64,000 nt of DNA from Xylanibacter ruminicola (GTDB lineage Bacteria; Bacteroidota; Bacteroidia; Bacteroidales; Bacteroidaceae). This document shows positions 24,798 to 33,763 of the stretch, one piece after another; the first letter of the stretch is position 1; every line of letters begins with the position of its first letter. Below the pieces are notes generated by a model. That model was not told the DNA's origin and ran no database searches. It was given only the letters and a program-made list of their open reading frames with translations. The stretch spans positions 1-64,000 of the forward strand of contig NZ_FNRF01000002.1 in assembly GCF_900107775.1 (NCBI RefSeq). The letters run 5' to 3'. Made by a program: the position numbers and the translations under genes.

Positions 24798-27700
24798 TCT
24801 TTTTCTTTCTCTTTTTCGACGAGAATAAATCTCTGATGCCGTTAAAGTCCTTCTTCATGATAAGGCCGATGCCTTGGGTGTTAAGACTCGACTTGGTGAA
24901 GTAGCGATCGTTAGTCTGGTTGTAAACCTTCAGGGCTAAGTTGCCGTTGGGGTAGAGGAGGTATTGCACGTCGAAGTCGCCGATAAACGATGGGTTGGCC
25001 TGTGTAGCGTTGTCGCGATAACCGAACTGACCGTTAATCAGCAGACGGTTGTTCAGCATGCGTCCGTTAATAATGCCCTCGTATTCGGCATTATGCCAGC
25101 CCTCGTTACCTGTAGATATGTTGGCGCCAAAGTTCCAGTTGTCGTTCTTGATAAACTGGTTGATGAGCGTGTTGATCTGCGACGAGAGCGTACCCGACAG
25201 GAAACTCTGCATGGCCAGCGATGTCTGGTCGGCTCGCTCGCCTGTGGCGCTGGTGCTGTTGTTGGCACCCTGATTGTAGAATCGGCCGATAGCCAACAGA
25301 TATACCACCTGCTGGTTCATCTCCTGCTGTCCGTTTATGACCGAGCGTACCATCTGCTGCTCGTCGGCATTAACCGTTGGCATCTCCAGGTCGAAGTCAA
25401 CCTGTGGAGCTGCGGGCTGTCCGCCGATATTCATCAAGCAGTTTACACGGATGGTGTTGCTGCTGAACGAGTTGCCGATGTTCAGATCCGACAGACTCAC
25501 GCCGCTAACCGTATAAACGGCCTGCAGGTTGAGTGCAGCCTGATAGGGATCGCCACCAAACACGATGGTACCACCCCGGTTGAACGTAAAGTTCTTCTTG
25601 ATGATATTCTGGATGGTGATACCGTACGTGCCGTGATCAACGGTATAGGTTCCAAACATGTTGAACGAGCCCTTGTTGTGGAACGATGCACGTATCGAGC
25701 CGTTACCATATAGGGTGATGTAATCCTTGGTGCCTTCGTCCATCAGCAGCTTGAGAGCGGCGTTGGGCGTGGCGTTAATCTGGAAGTTGATGTAGATATC
25801 CGTATCGTCGGCCCTAGAGCTAGTTGGGCTAGATATGCTAGATTGGCTAGTAATACCAGATTCTCTAGTTGGCTGCTCCCATGTAATAAACTCCTGATTG
25901 CTGATGGCATCGGGACTGGCGGCATTATATACAAACACGCTACCAGGCTGTGGGGTTACGTTACAATCTATAATCACATCGTTGCCATGACCGCTGATGG
26001 ATACGTTTCCACCTGCATAAACGGTGCCGTAGAAGGTTGACTCGCTACCATCGGGATTTGTAAAGTCCTTAAAGTCGTAAGCCAGCAGGTTGTCGGTCTC
26101 TACAAACAGGTCGAAACTCAGGTTTGTCAAGCTCTGGTGATGTATGCCACCCGAGAGTATGGCCTTGTTGCCTAACGCATCGTAGATAGGCATGTGGCGC
26201 AACTCAATCTCGTTGGGTACCATTACTACTGTGTCGCGTACTAACTTATAAGTGGTGTTCAGCGGCGTAACGGTAGCCTCGCCATCCACAATCAGCTTAC
26301 CCGTCAGGTTGATGTCGTCGAGCGTACCAGCCACACGAGCCAGACCCTCGCCACGACCGGTAATGCTTGAGAGGAAACTCTTGGTAAAGTTGTGCATGAA
26401 CTCGATGCTGGTGCCATCGGCCTCGATACCAAGATCGATGGTGTTATGTACGGGCGATACGTAGCCGTTGATACGTGTCTGGGCATCGGGGCCGTCGTCG
26501 GCCACCGCATGTATGTCAATCTGCTGTGCCTCGTGGTTCCAGTTGGCAAGGGCATGCAGCACACCCATGCGTCCGCGTTCAAACTTAAACTCATCTACGG
26601 TCAGGTCGGCATTAGCCTTAAACTCGTCGAAGAGCGACCAGGCGCGTGCCTTACCTGTAGCCTTTCCGCTGAACTCCACGCTGTGGAAGTTAACCAGGTC
26701 GAGGATATAACCCACCTCAACCTCGCGCAGATCCACGGTGAGCGAGTCGGTAGCGTTCTTCGAGGCGATACCATCCACGATGATGTGCTGGGCGCCGTGG
26801 TGTACGGAGAAGTGGTCTACCAGCAGGAACTTATCGCTATACAGCACATCTGATGGCTCAACGTCCCAACCCTCGCCACGCAGGATGATGTGCGATGGCA
26901 TTACACGCAGGTGGGCCTCTTGCTTGCCTGCCACGTTGTGATACAGCTGCATGATGGTGTTCAGCTCGCCGCTCATGTGCTCGCTCTCGTTGTGGTTGTC
27001 CCAGTAGAGCGATGTGGTGAGATTGTTGTTGGCGGCGTGGGCCGAGAGTCCCAGATCCAGGTGCTGGCCGTTGTCCATCAGCTTTCGGATGTTCAGGTTG
27101 CAACGCATGGTGTCGGCTGGCGACGAGATGTTTACATAGCCATCGCTATACCATGAGCCGTTATAGGCAAACGATGGGATGTCGCCGTTCAAGTATAGCT
27201 CGTTGGTAAAGTCGTTCACGCGGGCTTGCAGGGTTACGGGCTGGCGCAGCTGCAGGTCGACGTTGAATACACGTCGCAGCCAGTCGCTTTTGCTTACCAT
27301 CAGGCGTACCACAAAGTTATTGTGGGTCTTGGTGGTGGTAGCAGGCAGAATGGGTAGGGTGGGCAGCTTGCTCTTCAGCAGGTTTACAAACGATCCTGCC
27401 AGCGTGTTAAAGTCGAACTGGCCTTTCAACTCTGCATCGGCAAAGTCGCTCTTCACGGTAAGGAAGTGGATACCATCCTCGCGTCCGGTCGTGATGTTCA
27501 GATTATCCAGACGGTAGGCAGGATGCTGCTCGGTAGCTGAGATGTTGAAGTTACTCAGTCGGATGTTACCTTGCGCATCGTTCAGGTTGCGGGCAGCCAG
27601 ATTGGCCTCCAGTTGTCCACTCAGCGTGGCGCCTCCCCATTGGTCGGTCAGATGCAGGGCGTGCGGGTTGTATCGCTCTATGTTTGCCTGCAGCTTAATG

Positions 27701-29226
27701 CTGTTAAGCGGCTTGTCGTTCAGGTGCTGGTCGGCCAGCTCTGCTGTAATCTGCGCCTCCAGGTTGGGGTCGTTAATATCAAAGTTACCTGTTATCACAC
27801 CTTGGTTGTAGCCGCCATTAAGCGCCAGGTTATGATAGGTGTAGCCCTTGTAGTCGAAATCGCTGATTATGCCCTCCACGTTCACGTCGGGCTTCTGCCC
27901 CTCGTGCAGCTGACCCTTCAGGGCAAGGGTAGTGGTTAGCTTGCCCAGATCGTTGCTGACCAGCAGCTGCTGCAGGTTTAAGGCTGCTATTTCAACCGTA
28001 CCTGCAAACGATAGGTCGGCAGCCAGGTTCATATCCACCTTGGCATCGCCGGCGCCTGTATGCACATCGGCCTGCAGGTTGCCAGCCCCTTGCTGGTTGC
28101 GCTCGCTTTCGGCCGATAGCTGTACGCCACCCAATCGTGTCAGCTCCTCAGGTATCTGTGGAAAGGCGTTGGCAAGCATGGCCAGATAACCCTCCGAAAC
28201 CGCCAGTTTGTTCAGCTGTACGCTCCACGATGGGCGCTTCTGCCAGTCGGCCAGCCAACCATGGGCGTTGATGTCCAATTCGTGTCCTGCCGACGATATC
28301 TGCAGACTTGGAAATGTTACTTTACTATCGGTACCATTAAAGCTGGTGGCGATGGATAAGCGACTTGATAAACCCTTTAGTTGTGGGATAAAACATCCTA
28401 GTTCTGAGGGAGTTATGCTTGTCTTTGAAATCTTTCCATAATAGTCTAACGAGCCCTTCTGTAAGCCGCTGTCGGTCATCAGATAGGTGGCGTTCAGCGT
28501 GTCGATCTGCAAGCGCGACTGAGGAAGTTCTACCAGCAGATTCTCTAATTGCGACTGTTTCTTGCCGGCTGCCAAGTGGAATTTCAAACGCTTTACCACC
28601 AGTCCGCAACGCTCCTTCATCTCCAGGCGTTTTACATTCAGATTCAGCGAGTCGTCGGTCAGCGCCTTCAGGTTGATGTGCGCGCTCAGGTCGCTTATCT
28701 TCAGGTGCGAGGGATTGAACACGCCGATGGTAACGGGCTTGTATTTCTCGTCGTAGGTAACGCTGGTGCGACGTACGATGAGCGAGTTGATACGCAAGTC
28801 GAGTGGGGTATGACTGGTGGTGTCTTTCGACGCCAGCGAGTCGAGTACGAACTGAAAATTGGTCTTGCTGCGCTTGTTCTCCTTATATAATAAAAGATGT
28901 GCGCCAAACAGCTGGGCCGACGAGATGGAAATCTTGCCATCCAGCAGCGGCAGCAGTTCCAGGCGTACCGACAGGCGTCCTACACGCAACATGTCCTGCT
29001 GCTGTTGGTCCTTAATTCGCACATCATCTATAATCACACGGTTAAACAGTCCCAGATCAACGCGACCGATGCTTACCTGGGTGCCTAATTTATGGGCAAT
29101 AGCATCGGCTACCTTGCTGCCAAGGTAGTTCTGAGCCTGGGGTATATATGAAACGGTCATGAGTGCCACATTAAGTAGAATGACACCCCAAATTGTCCAA
29201 CTAATGAATCTTTTGAGTAACTTCAC
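24793..29226 (-). CDS. tamB: TamB/AsmA-type translocation and assembly module protein
   Basis: A 1477-aa protein with an N-terminal signal anchor (about residues 9-28), a long repetitive beta-helical body (AsmA-like N-terminal part beginning IGRVDLGLFNRVIIDDVRIKD) and the conserved TamB C-terminal domain (about residues 1150-1450, including YGITIQNIIKKNFTFNRGGTIVFGGDPY). It ends in a basic tail (KKRKKKK). TamB-like proteins span the periplasm and help move phospholipids or insert outer-membrane proteins. Residues about 1120-1138 (ESGITSQSSISSPTSS) are encoded by a CTAG-rich repeat and look inserted. It is a single-gene unit. Its nearest -7 box leaves almost no leader. Confidence 0.9.
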   Translation of the reverse strand: MKLLKRFISWTIWGVILLNVALMTVSYIPQAQNYLGSKVADAIAHKLGTQVSIGRVDLGLFNRVIIDDVRIKDQQQQDMLRVGRLSVRLELLPLLDGKISISSAQLFGAHLLLYKENKRSKTNFQFVLDSLASKDTTSHTPLDLRINSLIVRRTSVTYDEKYKPVTIGVFNPSHLKISDLSAHINLKALTDDSLNLNVKRLEMKERCGLVVKRLKFHLAAGKKQSQLENLLVELPQSRLQIDTLNATYLMTDSGLQKGSLDYYGKISKTSITPSELGCFIPQLKGLSSRLSIATSFNGTDSKVTFPSLQISSAGHELDINAHGWLADWQKRPSWSVQLNKLAVSEGYLAMLANAFPQIPEELTRLGGVQLSAESERNQQGAGNLQADVHTGAGDAKVDMNLAADLSFAGTVEIAALNLQQLLVSNDLGKLTTTLALKGQLHEGQKPDVNVEGIISDFDYKGYTYHNLALNGGYNQGVITGNFDINDPNLEAQITAELADQHLNDKPLNSIKLQANIERYNPHALHLTDQWGGATLSGQLEANLAARNLNDAQGNIRLSNFNISATEQHPAYRLDNLNITTGREDGIHFLTVKSDFADAELKGQFDFNTLAGSFVNLLKSKLPTLPILPATTTKTHNNFVVRLMVSKSDWLRRVFNVDLQLRQPVTLQARVNDFTNELYLNGDIPSFAYNGSWYSDGYVNISSPADTMRCNLNIRKLMDNGQHLDLGLSAHAANNNLTTSLYWDNHNESEHMSGELNTIMQLYHNVAGKQEAHLRVMPSHIILRGEGWDVEPSDVLYSDKFLLVDHFSVHHGAQHIIVDGIASKNATDSLTVDLREVEVGYILDLVNFHSVEFSGKATGKARAWSLFDEFKANADLTVDEFKFERGRMGVLHALANWNHEAQQIDIHAVADDGPDAQTRINGYVSPVHNTIDLGIEADGTSIEFMHNFTKSFLSSITGRGEGLARVAGTLDDINLTGKLIVDGEATVTPLNTTYKLVRDTVVMVPNEIELRHMPIYDALGNKAILSGGIHHQSLTNLSFDLFVETDNLLAYDFKDFTNPDGSESTFYGTVYAGGNVSISGHGNDVIIDCNVTPQPGSVFVYNAASPDAISNQEFITWEQPTRESGITSQSSISSPTSSRADDTDIYINFQINATPNAALKLLMDEGTKDYITLYGNGSIRASFHNKGSFNMFGTYTVDHGTYGITIQNIIKKNFTFNRGGTIVFGGDPYQAALNLQAVYTVSGVSLSDLNIGNSFSSNTIRVNCLMNIGGQPAAPQVDFDLEMPTVNADEQQMVRSVINGQQEMNQQVVYLLAIGRFYNQGANNSTSATGERADQTSLAMQSFLSGTLSSQINTLINQFIKNDNWNFGANISTGNEGWHNAEYEGIINGRMLNNRLLINGQFGYRDNATQANPSFIGDFDVQYLLYPNGNLALKVYNQTNDRYFTKSSLNTQGIGLIMKKDFNGIRDLFSSKKRKKKK
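25814..25868. repeat. CTAG-rich repeat in frame inside tamB
   Basis: Six CTAG tetramers lie in 55 bp, at 25814, 25820, 25829, 25838, 25847 and 25865, several as GGCTAG. They encode a Ser/Thr-rich stretch in TamB. No comparable CTAG density was noticed elsewhere in the window. Confidence 0.65.
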
Positions 29227-29230
29227 GAGG

Positions 29231-29238
29231 CAAAATTA
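29231..29238 (-). promoter_or_regulatory. Possible -7 box of tamB
   Basis: The minus strand reads TAATTTTG ending only 5 bp before the ATG at 29226. If used, the transcript would be leaderless or nearly so. No -33 TTG is seen. Confidence 0.4.
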
Positions 29239-29302
29239 CGACTTTTTGTTGTGATTTGGGCTTTTTTTTCTCATTATTTGTTATTATGTGGCTTTTTTTA
29301 TG

Positions 29303-29310
29303 TAATTTTG
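29303..29310 (+). promoter_or_regulatory. -7 box of the nqr operon
   Basis: TAATTTTG is followed by GCACTCGC. A TTTG at 29277-29280 is 22 bp upstream, slightly long for a -33 element. The leader is about 33 nt. Confidence 0.6.
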
Positions 29311-29349
29311 CACTCGCAACGACACTATTCAATAAAATTTCTGATATAA

Positions 29350-30693
29350 ATGGCAAATGTGATTAAGTTACGCAAAGGCTTAGACATTACCCTTGAGGGC
29401 AAGGCCGAGGAGAAGAAAATCCAGCTGAAATCGAACGGCAAGTTTGCGCTTGTACCCGACGATTTTGAGGGAGTAACTCCAAAGGTTGTTGTCAAGGAGG
29501 GCGATCATGTCAAGGCCGGGGATGCCTTGTTTGTTAACAAGCAGTATCCTGAGGTAAAGTTTGCCTCGCCTGTTAGCGGAACCGTCCGCGAGGTGGTGCG
29601 TGGTGAACGAAGAAAAGTGCTCTGCGTGAGAGTTGATGCCGACGAGCAGCAGGAGTTTACCGACTTCGGCAAAAAGAACGTCAGCAAGCTTGTAGACGAG
29701 CAGGTTATTAATGCGCTGTTAGAGGCAGGTATCTTCGGATACATTAATCAGTTGCCCTACGCTGTTTCCACCAATCCTAGTGTGAAGCCGAGGGCAATTT
29801 TCGTTTCTGCCCTGCGCGATAAGCCCCTGGCTTGCGATTTTGAGTACGAGGTAGAAGGACAGATGGACGATTTCCAGACTGGTATCGACGCCCTGTCGCG
29901 TATTGCTAAGGTTGTCTTGGGCGTAGGAGTTGGTTCTAAACTCGAGAACACCAAGAATGCCGAGGTATATGTATTCGACGGAAAGTGTCCTGCAGGTAAC
30001 GTAGGCGTACAGGTTAACAACATCGCTCCTGTAAACAAGGGCGAGGTGGTTTGGACCATCGGCGACCCATCGGTAGTACTGTTCATCGGTCGTTTGTTTA
30101 ATACAGGTAAGGTTGATTTGCGCCGTACCGTAGCCCTGTGTGGTAGCGAGGTTAAGAATCCTGCCCACGTGGATATGCTGGTAGGCGAGGAGCTCTCAAC
30201 CCTGTTGAGCAACAGCTACGATGCTCAGAAGAGCGTACGTATTATTAATGGTAACGTGCTTACTGGCCGCCCAACAACCAAGGATGGTTTCCTGGGTGCT
30301 CACACCAGCGAGATTACCGTTATCCCCGAGGGTAACGATGCCGACGAGATGCTGGGTTGGATTCTGCCACGCTTTAAGCAGTTCTCTGTCAACCGCAGCT
30401 ATTTCTCATGGCTGTGTGGTAAGAAGAAATATGCTCTCGATGCCCGCGTAAAGGGTGGCGAGCGCCACATGATTATGAGCGGCGAGTACGACAAGGTGCT
30501 GCCTATGGACATCTACGGCGAATACCTGATCAAGGCCATCATCGCTGGCGATATCGACCGTCAGGAGGCTCTTGGTATCTACGAGGTTGCTCCCGAGGAC
30601 TTTGCTCTTGCCGAGTTCGTAGATTCTTCTAAATTGGAGTTGCAGCGCATCGTGCGTGAAGGTCTGAACATTTTACGTAAAGAAAACGCATAA
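29350..30693 (+). CDS. nqrA: Na+-translocating NADH:quinone reductase subunit A
   Basis: A 447-aa cytoplasmic-side subunit. It opens with LRKGLDITLEGKAEEK and contains an early lipoyl-like fold (VVVKEGDHVKAGDALFVNKQYPEVKFASPVSGTV, residues 45-80). It ends with the region rich in MDIYGEYLIKAIIAGDIDRQEALGIYEVAPEDFALAEFVD, a NqrA signature. It is the first of six genes in order A-B-C-D-E-F, spaced 4 bp from nqrB. The complex couples NADH oxidation and quinone reduction to sodium export, feeding symporters such as the SSS and Na/Pi proteins in this window. Confidence 0.96.
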   Translation: MANVIKLRKGLDITLEGKAEEKKIQLKSNGKFALVPDDFEGVTPKVVVKEGDHVKAGDALFVNKQYPEVKFASPVSGTVREVVRGERRKVLCVRVDADEQQEFTDFGKKNVSKLVDEQVINALLEAGIFGYINQLPYAVSTNPSVKPRAIFVSALRDKPLACDFEYEVEGQMDDFQTGIDALSRIAKVVLGVGVGSKLENTKNAEVYVFDGKCPAGNVGVQVNNIAPVNKGEVVWTIGDPSVVLFIGRLFNTGKVDLRRTVALCGSEVKNPAHVDMLVGEELSTLLSNSYDAQKSVRIINGNVLTGRPTTKDGFLGAHTSEITVIPEGNDADEMLGWILPRFKQFSVNRSYFSWLCGKKKYALDARVKGGERHMIMSGEYDKVLPMDIYGEYLIKAIIAGDIDRQEALGIYEVAPEDFALAEFVDSSKLELQRIVREGLNILRKENA

Positions 30694-30697
30694 TAAT

Positions 30698-31858
30698 ATG
30701 AGCTTTTTAAGAAATTATCTCAATAAGATCAAGCCGAACTTTGAGGAGGGTGGCAAGCTTCATGCCTTCCGCTCGGTGTTCGACGGCTTTGAGACCTTCC
30801 TTTATGTGCCTAACGACACAGCGAAGGCTGGTGGCGTGAATATTCACGACTCTATCGACTCGAAGCGCATTATGAGTATGGTGGTTATCGCCCTGATGCC
30901 TGCCATGCTGTTTGGTATGTATAACATCGGCTATCAGAACTATGCTGCTGCCGGCACATTGGCAAGCGCAAGTTTCTGCGAGATTTTTGCTTACGGTTTC
31001 CTGGCCGTTCTGCCAAAAATCCTGGTTAGCTATATCGTAGGTCTGGGCATCGAGTTTGCCTGGGCACAATGGAAGGGTGAGGAAATCCAGGAGGGTTACC
31101 TCGTATCGGGTATCATCATCCCATTGATTATTCCTATCGGCTGCCCTCTGTGGATGCTGGCTCTGGCCTGCGCATTCTCAGTTATCTTCTGTAAGGAGAT
31201 CTTCGGTGGTACAGGTATGAACATTTTCAACCCTGCTGTTGCAGCACGTATGTTCCTGTTCTTCGCTTATCCTTCGAAGATGACTGGTGATACCGTTTGG
31301 GTGGCTCAGAACTCTATCTTCGGTCTGGGTAACGACCTGCCCGATGGATTCACAGCTGCTACACCTCTCGGTCAGCTGGCTCAGAACATCACTCCCGATT
31401 CGTCAATCCTGGATATGGCCCTCGGTTTCATCCCAGGTTCAATCGGTGAGACATCGCTTGTGGCTATCGCTATCGGTGCTGCTATCCTGCTGTGGACAGG
31501 CATCGCCTCATGGCGCACCATGCTCAGCGTATTCGTTGGTGGTATCGCACTCGCCGTACTGTTCGAGCAGACTGGTCAGGGCATGACATGGTGGCATCAT
31601 CTGGTAATGGGTGGTTTCGCATTCGGAGCTGTGTTTATGGCTACCGACCCTGTTACATCGTGCCGCACAACCACAGGTCAGTACATCTACGGATTCCTGA
31701 TTGGTGCTATGGCCATCATCATCCGTGTGCTGAATGCCGGTTATCCTGAGGGTATGATGCTCGCCATCTTCTTTGGTAACATGTTTGCTCCTACTATCGA
31801 CCACTTCGTTGTGGAGCGCAATATCTCTAACCGTTTAAAGAGAGGAGGTCGCAAATGA
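30698..31858 (+). CDS. nqrB: Na+-NQR subunit B
   Basis: A 386-aa integral membrane subunit with about ten transmembrane segments. The covalent FMN attachment threonine is predicted as Thr222 in DGFTAATPLGQ, the counterpart of the [ST]-G/A-A-T flavinylation motif. GGTGMNIFNPAVAARMFLFFAYP and ATDPVTSCRTTTGQYIYGFLIGAM are further NqrB/RnfD signatures. It is the sodium-conducting core with NqrD/E. Its stop overlaps the nqrC start by 4 bp. Confidence 0.96.
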   Translation: MSFLRNYLNKIKPNFEEGGKLHAFRSVFDGFETFLYVPNDTAKAGGVNIHDSIDSKRIMSMVVIALMPAMLFGMYNIGYQNYAAAGTLASASFCEIFAYGFLAVLPKILVSYIVGLGIEFAWAQWKGEEIQEGYLVSGIIIPLIIPIGCPLWMLALACAFSVIFCKEIFGGTGMNIFNPAVAARMFLFFAYPSKMTGDTVWVAQNSIFGLGNDLPDGFTAATPLGQLAQNITPDSSILDMALGFIPGSIGETSLVAIAIGAAILLWTGIASWRTMLSVFVGGIALAVLFEQTGQGMTWWHHLVMGGFAFGAVFMATDPVTSCRTTTGQYIYGFLIGAMAIIIRVLNAGYPEGMMLAIFFGNMFAPTIDHFVVERNISNRLKRGGRK

Positions 31859-32469
31859 AACTGAATACAAACTCTAACGCGTACATTATTATATATAGCG
31901 CGGTAATGGTGGTTATCGTAGCCTTCCTGCTGGCATTTGTCTATCAGGCTCTGAAGCCTATGCAGGATGCTAACGTAGCACTTGATGTGAAGAAGCAGAT
32001 TCTCTACTCGCTCAACATCCGTAATCTGGATGGTGCCGAGGCCGAGGCAAAGTATGCCGAGGTGGTGAAGGACGAGCAGGAGCAGGACGGACAGAAAACC
32101 TACGCTTGTGAGATTGACGGTAAGGCTGTTAAGGTAGTAAGCCTGAAGGGCATGGGCCTTTGGGGTGGTATCAGTGGCTATCTTGCTATCGACGAAGAGG
32201 GTAAGGTTTATGGTGCCTACTTCAACCACGAAGGTGAGACCGCTGGTCTGGGTGCCGAAATCAAGGACTCTCAGGCTTGGCAGGAGAAGTTTATCGGCAA
32301 GCAGATCTGGGACGAGCAGGGCAACGTTGTTCTCTCAGTTGTGAAGAAGGTTGAGAACCCCGCTACTCAGGTCGACTGTGTAACAGGTGCCACCCTGACT
32401 TCGAATGGTGTTGACGCCATGCTGAAGGACGGTCTGAAGAATGTTAAACCAAATGCAGAGGAGGAGTAA
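31855..32469 (+). CDS. nqrC: Na+-NQR subunit C
   Basis: A 204-aa protein with one N-terminal membrane helix (about residues 8-30) and a periplasmic FMN-binding domain. The flavinylated threonine is predicted as Thr180 in VTGATLTSNGV. GMGLWGGISGYLAID is the NqrC/RnfG motif. Flavinylation needs ApbE, which is not encoded in this window. It overlaps nqrB by 4 bp and is followed by nqrD after 4 bp. Confidence 0.96.
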   Translation: MKLNTNSNAYIIIYSAVMVVIVAFLLAFVYQALKPMQDANVALDVKKQILYSLNIRNLDGAEAEAKYAEVVKDEQEQDGQKTYACEIDGKAVKVVSLKGMGLWGGISGYLAIDEEGKVYGAYFNHEGETAGLGAEIKDSQAWQEKFIGKQIWDEQGNVVLSVVKKVENPATQVDCVTGATLTSNGVDAMLKDGLKNVKPNAEEE

Positions 32470-32473
32470 GATT

Positions 32474-33097
32474 ATGGCATTATTCAGTAAACAAAATAAG
32501 GAGGTTTTTACAAACCCGTTGAACGTCGATCATCCTATCCTTGGACAGGTGCTGGGTATCTGCTCGGCCTTGGCTGTTACATCGCAGCTTAAGCCTGCCA
32601 TCGTAATGGGACTCGCCGTTACTGTGATTACCGCATTCTCAAACGTAATTATCTCAATCATCCGCAACACTATCCCTAACCGCATCCGTATTGTGGTTCA
32701 GCTGGTGGTTGTGGCTGCGCTGGTAACTATCGTTAGCCAGATTCTGAAGGCTTTCGCTTACGATGTGAGCGTTCAGCTGAGTGTATATGTAGGATTGATC
32801 ATTACTAACTGTATCCTGATGGGTCGCCTCGAGGCGTTTGCCATGCAGAACAAGCCTTGGCCTTCGTTCCTCGATGGTGTAGGTAACGGTCTGGGCTACG
32901 CTATGATTCTGGTGATTGTTGGTGCCGTTCGTGAGTTGCTGGGCCGCGGCAGTCTGCTGGGCTTCCAGATTGTGCCTGATGCCTGCTACGACTTCGGTTA
33001 CGTTAATAATGGTATGATGACGATGCCTGCTATGGCGCTGATTCTCGTGGGATGTGTGATTTGGGTTCATCGTGCTTACTTTTATAAGGAGAAATAA
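32474..33097 (+). CDS. nqrD: Na+-NQR subunit D
   Basis: A 207-aa membrane subunit of about six helices. The start at 32474 (MALFSKQNK) is chosen because a longer reading would overlap nqrC. Signature segments are NPLNVDHPILGQVLGICSALAVT and FVDxxxN-like SVQLSVYVGLIITNCILMGRLEAFA. With NqrE it forms the pseudo-symmetric inverted pair that carries a membrane iron-sulfur site. It lies 3 bp from nqrE. Confidence 0.95.
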   Translation: MALFSKQNKEVFTNPLNVDHPILGQVLGICSALAVTSQLKPAIVMGLAVTVITAFSNVIISIIRNTIPNRIRIVVQLVVVAALVTIVSQILKAFAYDVSVQLSVYVGLIITNCILMGRLEAFAMQNKPWPSFLDGVGNGLGYAMILVIVGAVRELLGRGSLLGFQIVPDACYDFGYVNNGMMTMPAMALILVGCVIWVHRAYFYKEK

Positions 33098-33100
33098 GAT

Positions 33101-33727
33101 ATGGAACACGCAATATCATTACTATTCAGGTCGATCTTTGTCGACAATATGATCTTCGCTTTCTTCCTCGGCATGTGCTCTTATCTGGCTGTGTCGAAGA
33201 CTGTGAAGACTTCGTTAGGACTCGGTCTCGCTGTAACCTTCGTGCTTACCGTTACCGTTCCTGTTAACTATCTGTTGCAGACCAAGGTGCTGGGTCCCGA
33301 CTGTCTGGTTGAGGGTGTTGATCTCAGCTACCTGTCGTTCATCCTCTTCATCGCCGTTATTGCCGGTATGGTGCAGTTGGTTGAGATGACTGTTGAGAAG
33401 TACTCTCCATCGCTTTATGCAGCGCTGGGTATCTTCCTGCCTCTGATTGCCGTAAACTGCGCTATCATGGGTGCTTCGCTGTTCATGCAGCAGCGCATCC
33501 TGATGGACCCCTCTAACTCGCAGGCCATTACCAGCGTTTGGGATGCCATCGTTTATGGCTTCGGCTCTGGTCTCGGTTGGGCGCTGGCCATCGTGGCTAT
33601 GGGTGCCATCCGCGAGAAGATGCAGTATAGCGATGTGCCCAAGCCTCTGCAGGGCCTCGGCATCGTGTTTATCACCGTGGGCCTCATGGCTATGGCTATG
33701 ATGTGTTTCTCAGGACTGAACATATAA
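33101..33727 (+). CDS. nqrE: Na+-NQR subunit E
   Basis: A 208-aa membrane subunit of six helices, paralogous to NqrD. Signatures are [27 protein letters not shown] near the start and [20 protein letters not shown] in the middle, each holding one of the cysteines expected to ligate the NqrD/E iron centre. It is spaced 36 bp from nqrF across an AATTTAAAAATGTAAAAATT-type linker. Confidence 0.96.
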   Translation: MEHAISLLFRSIFVDNMIFAFFLGMCSYLAVSKTVKTSLGLGLAVTFVLTVTVPVNYLLQTKVLGPDCLVEGVDLSYLSFILFIAVIAGMVQLVEMTVEKYSPSLYAALGIFLPLIAVNCAIMGASLFMQQRILMDPSNSQAITSVWDAIVYGFGSGLGWALAIVAMGAIREKMQYSDVPKPLQGLGIVFITVGLMAMAMMCFSGLNI

Positions 33728-33763
33728 AATTTAAGAATTTAAAAATGTAAAAATTAAAAAGAT

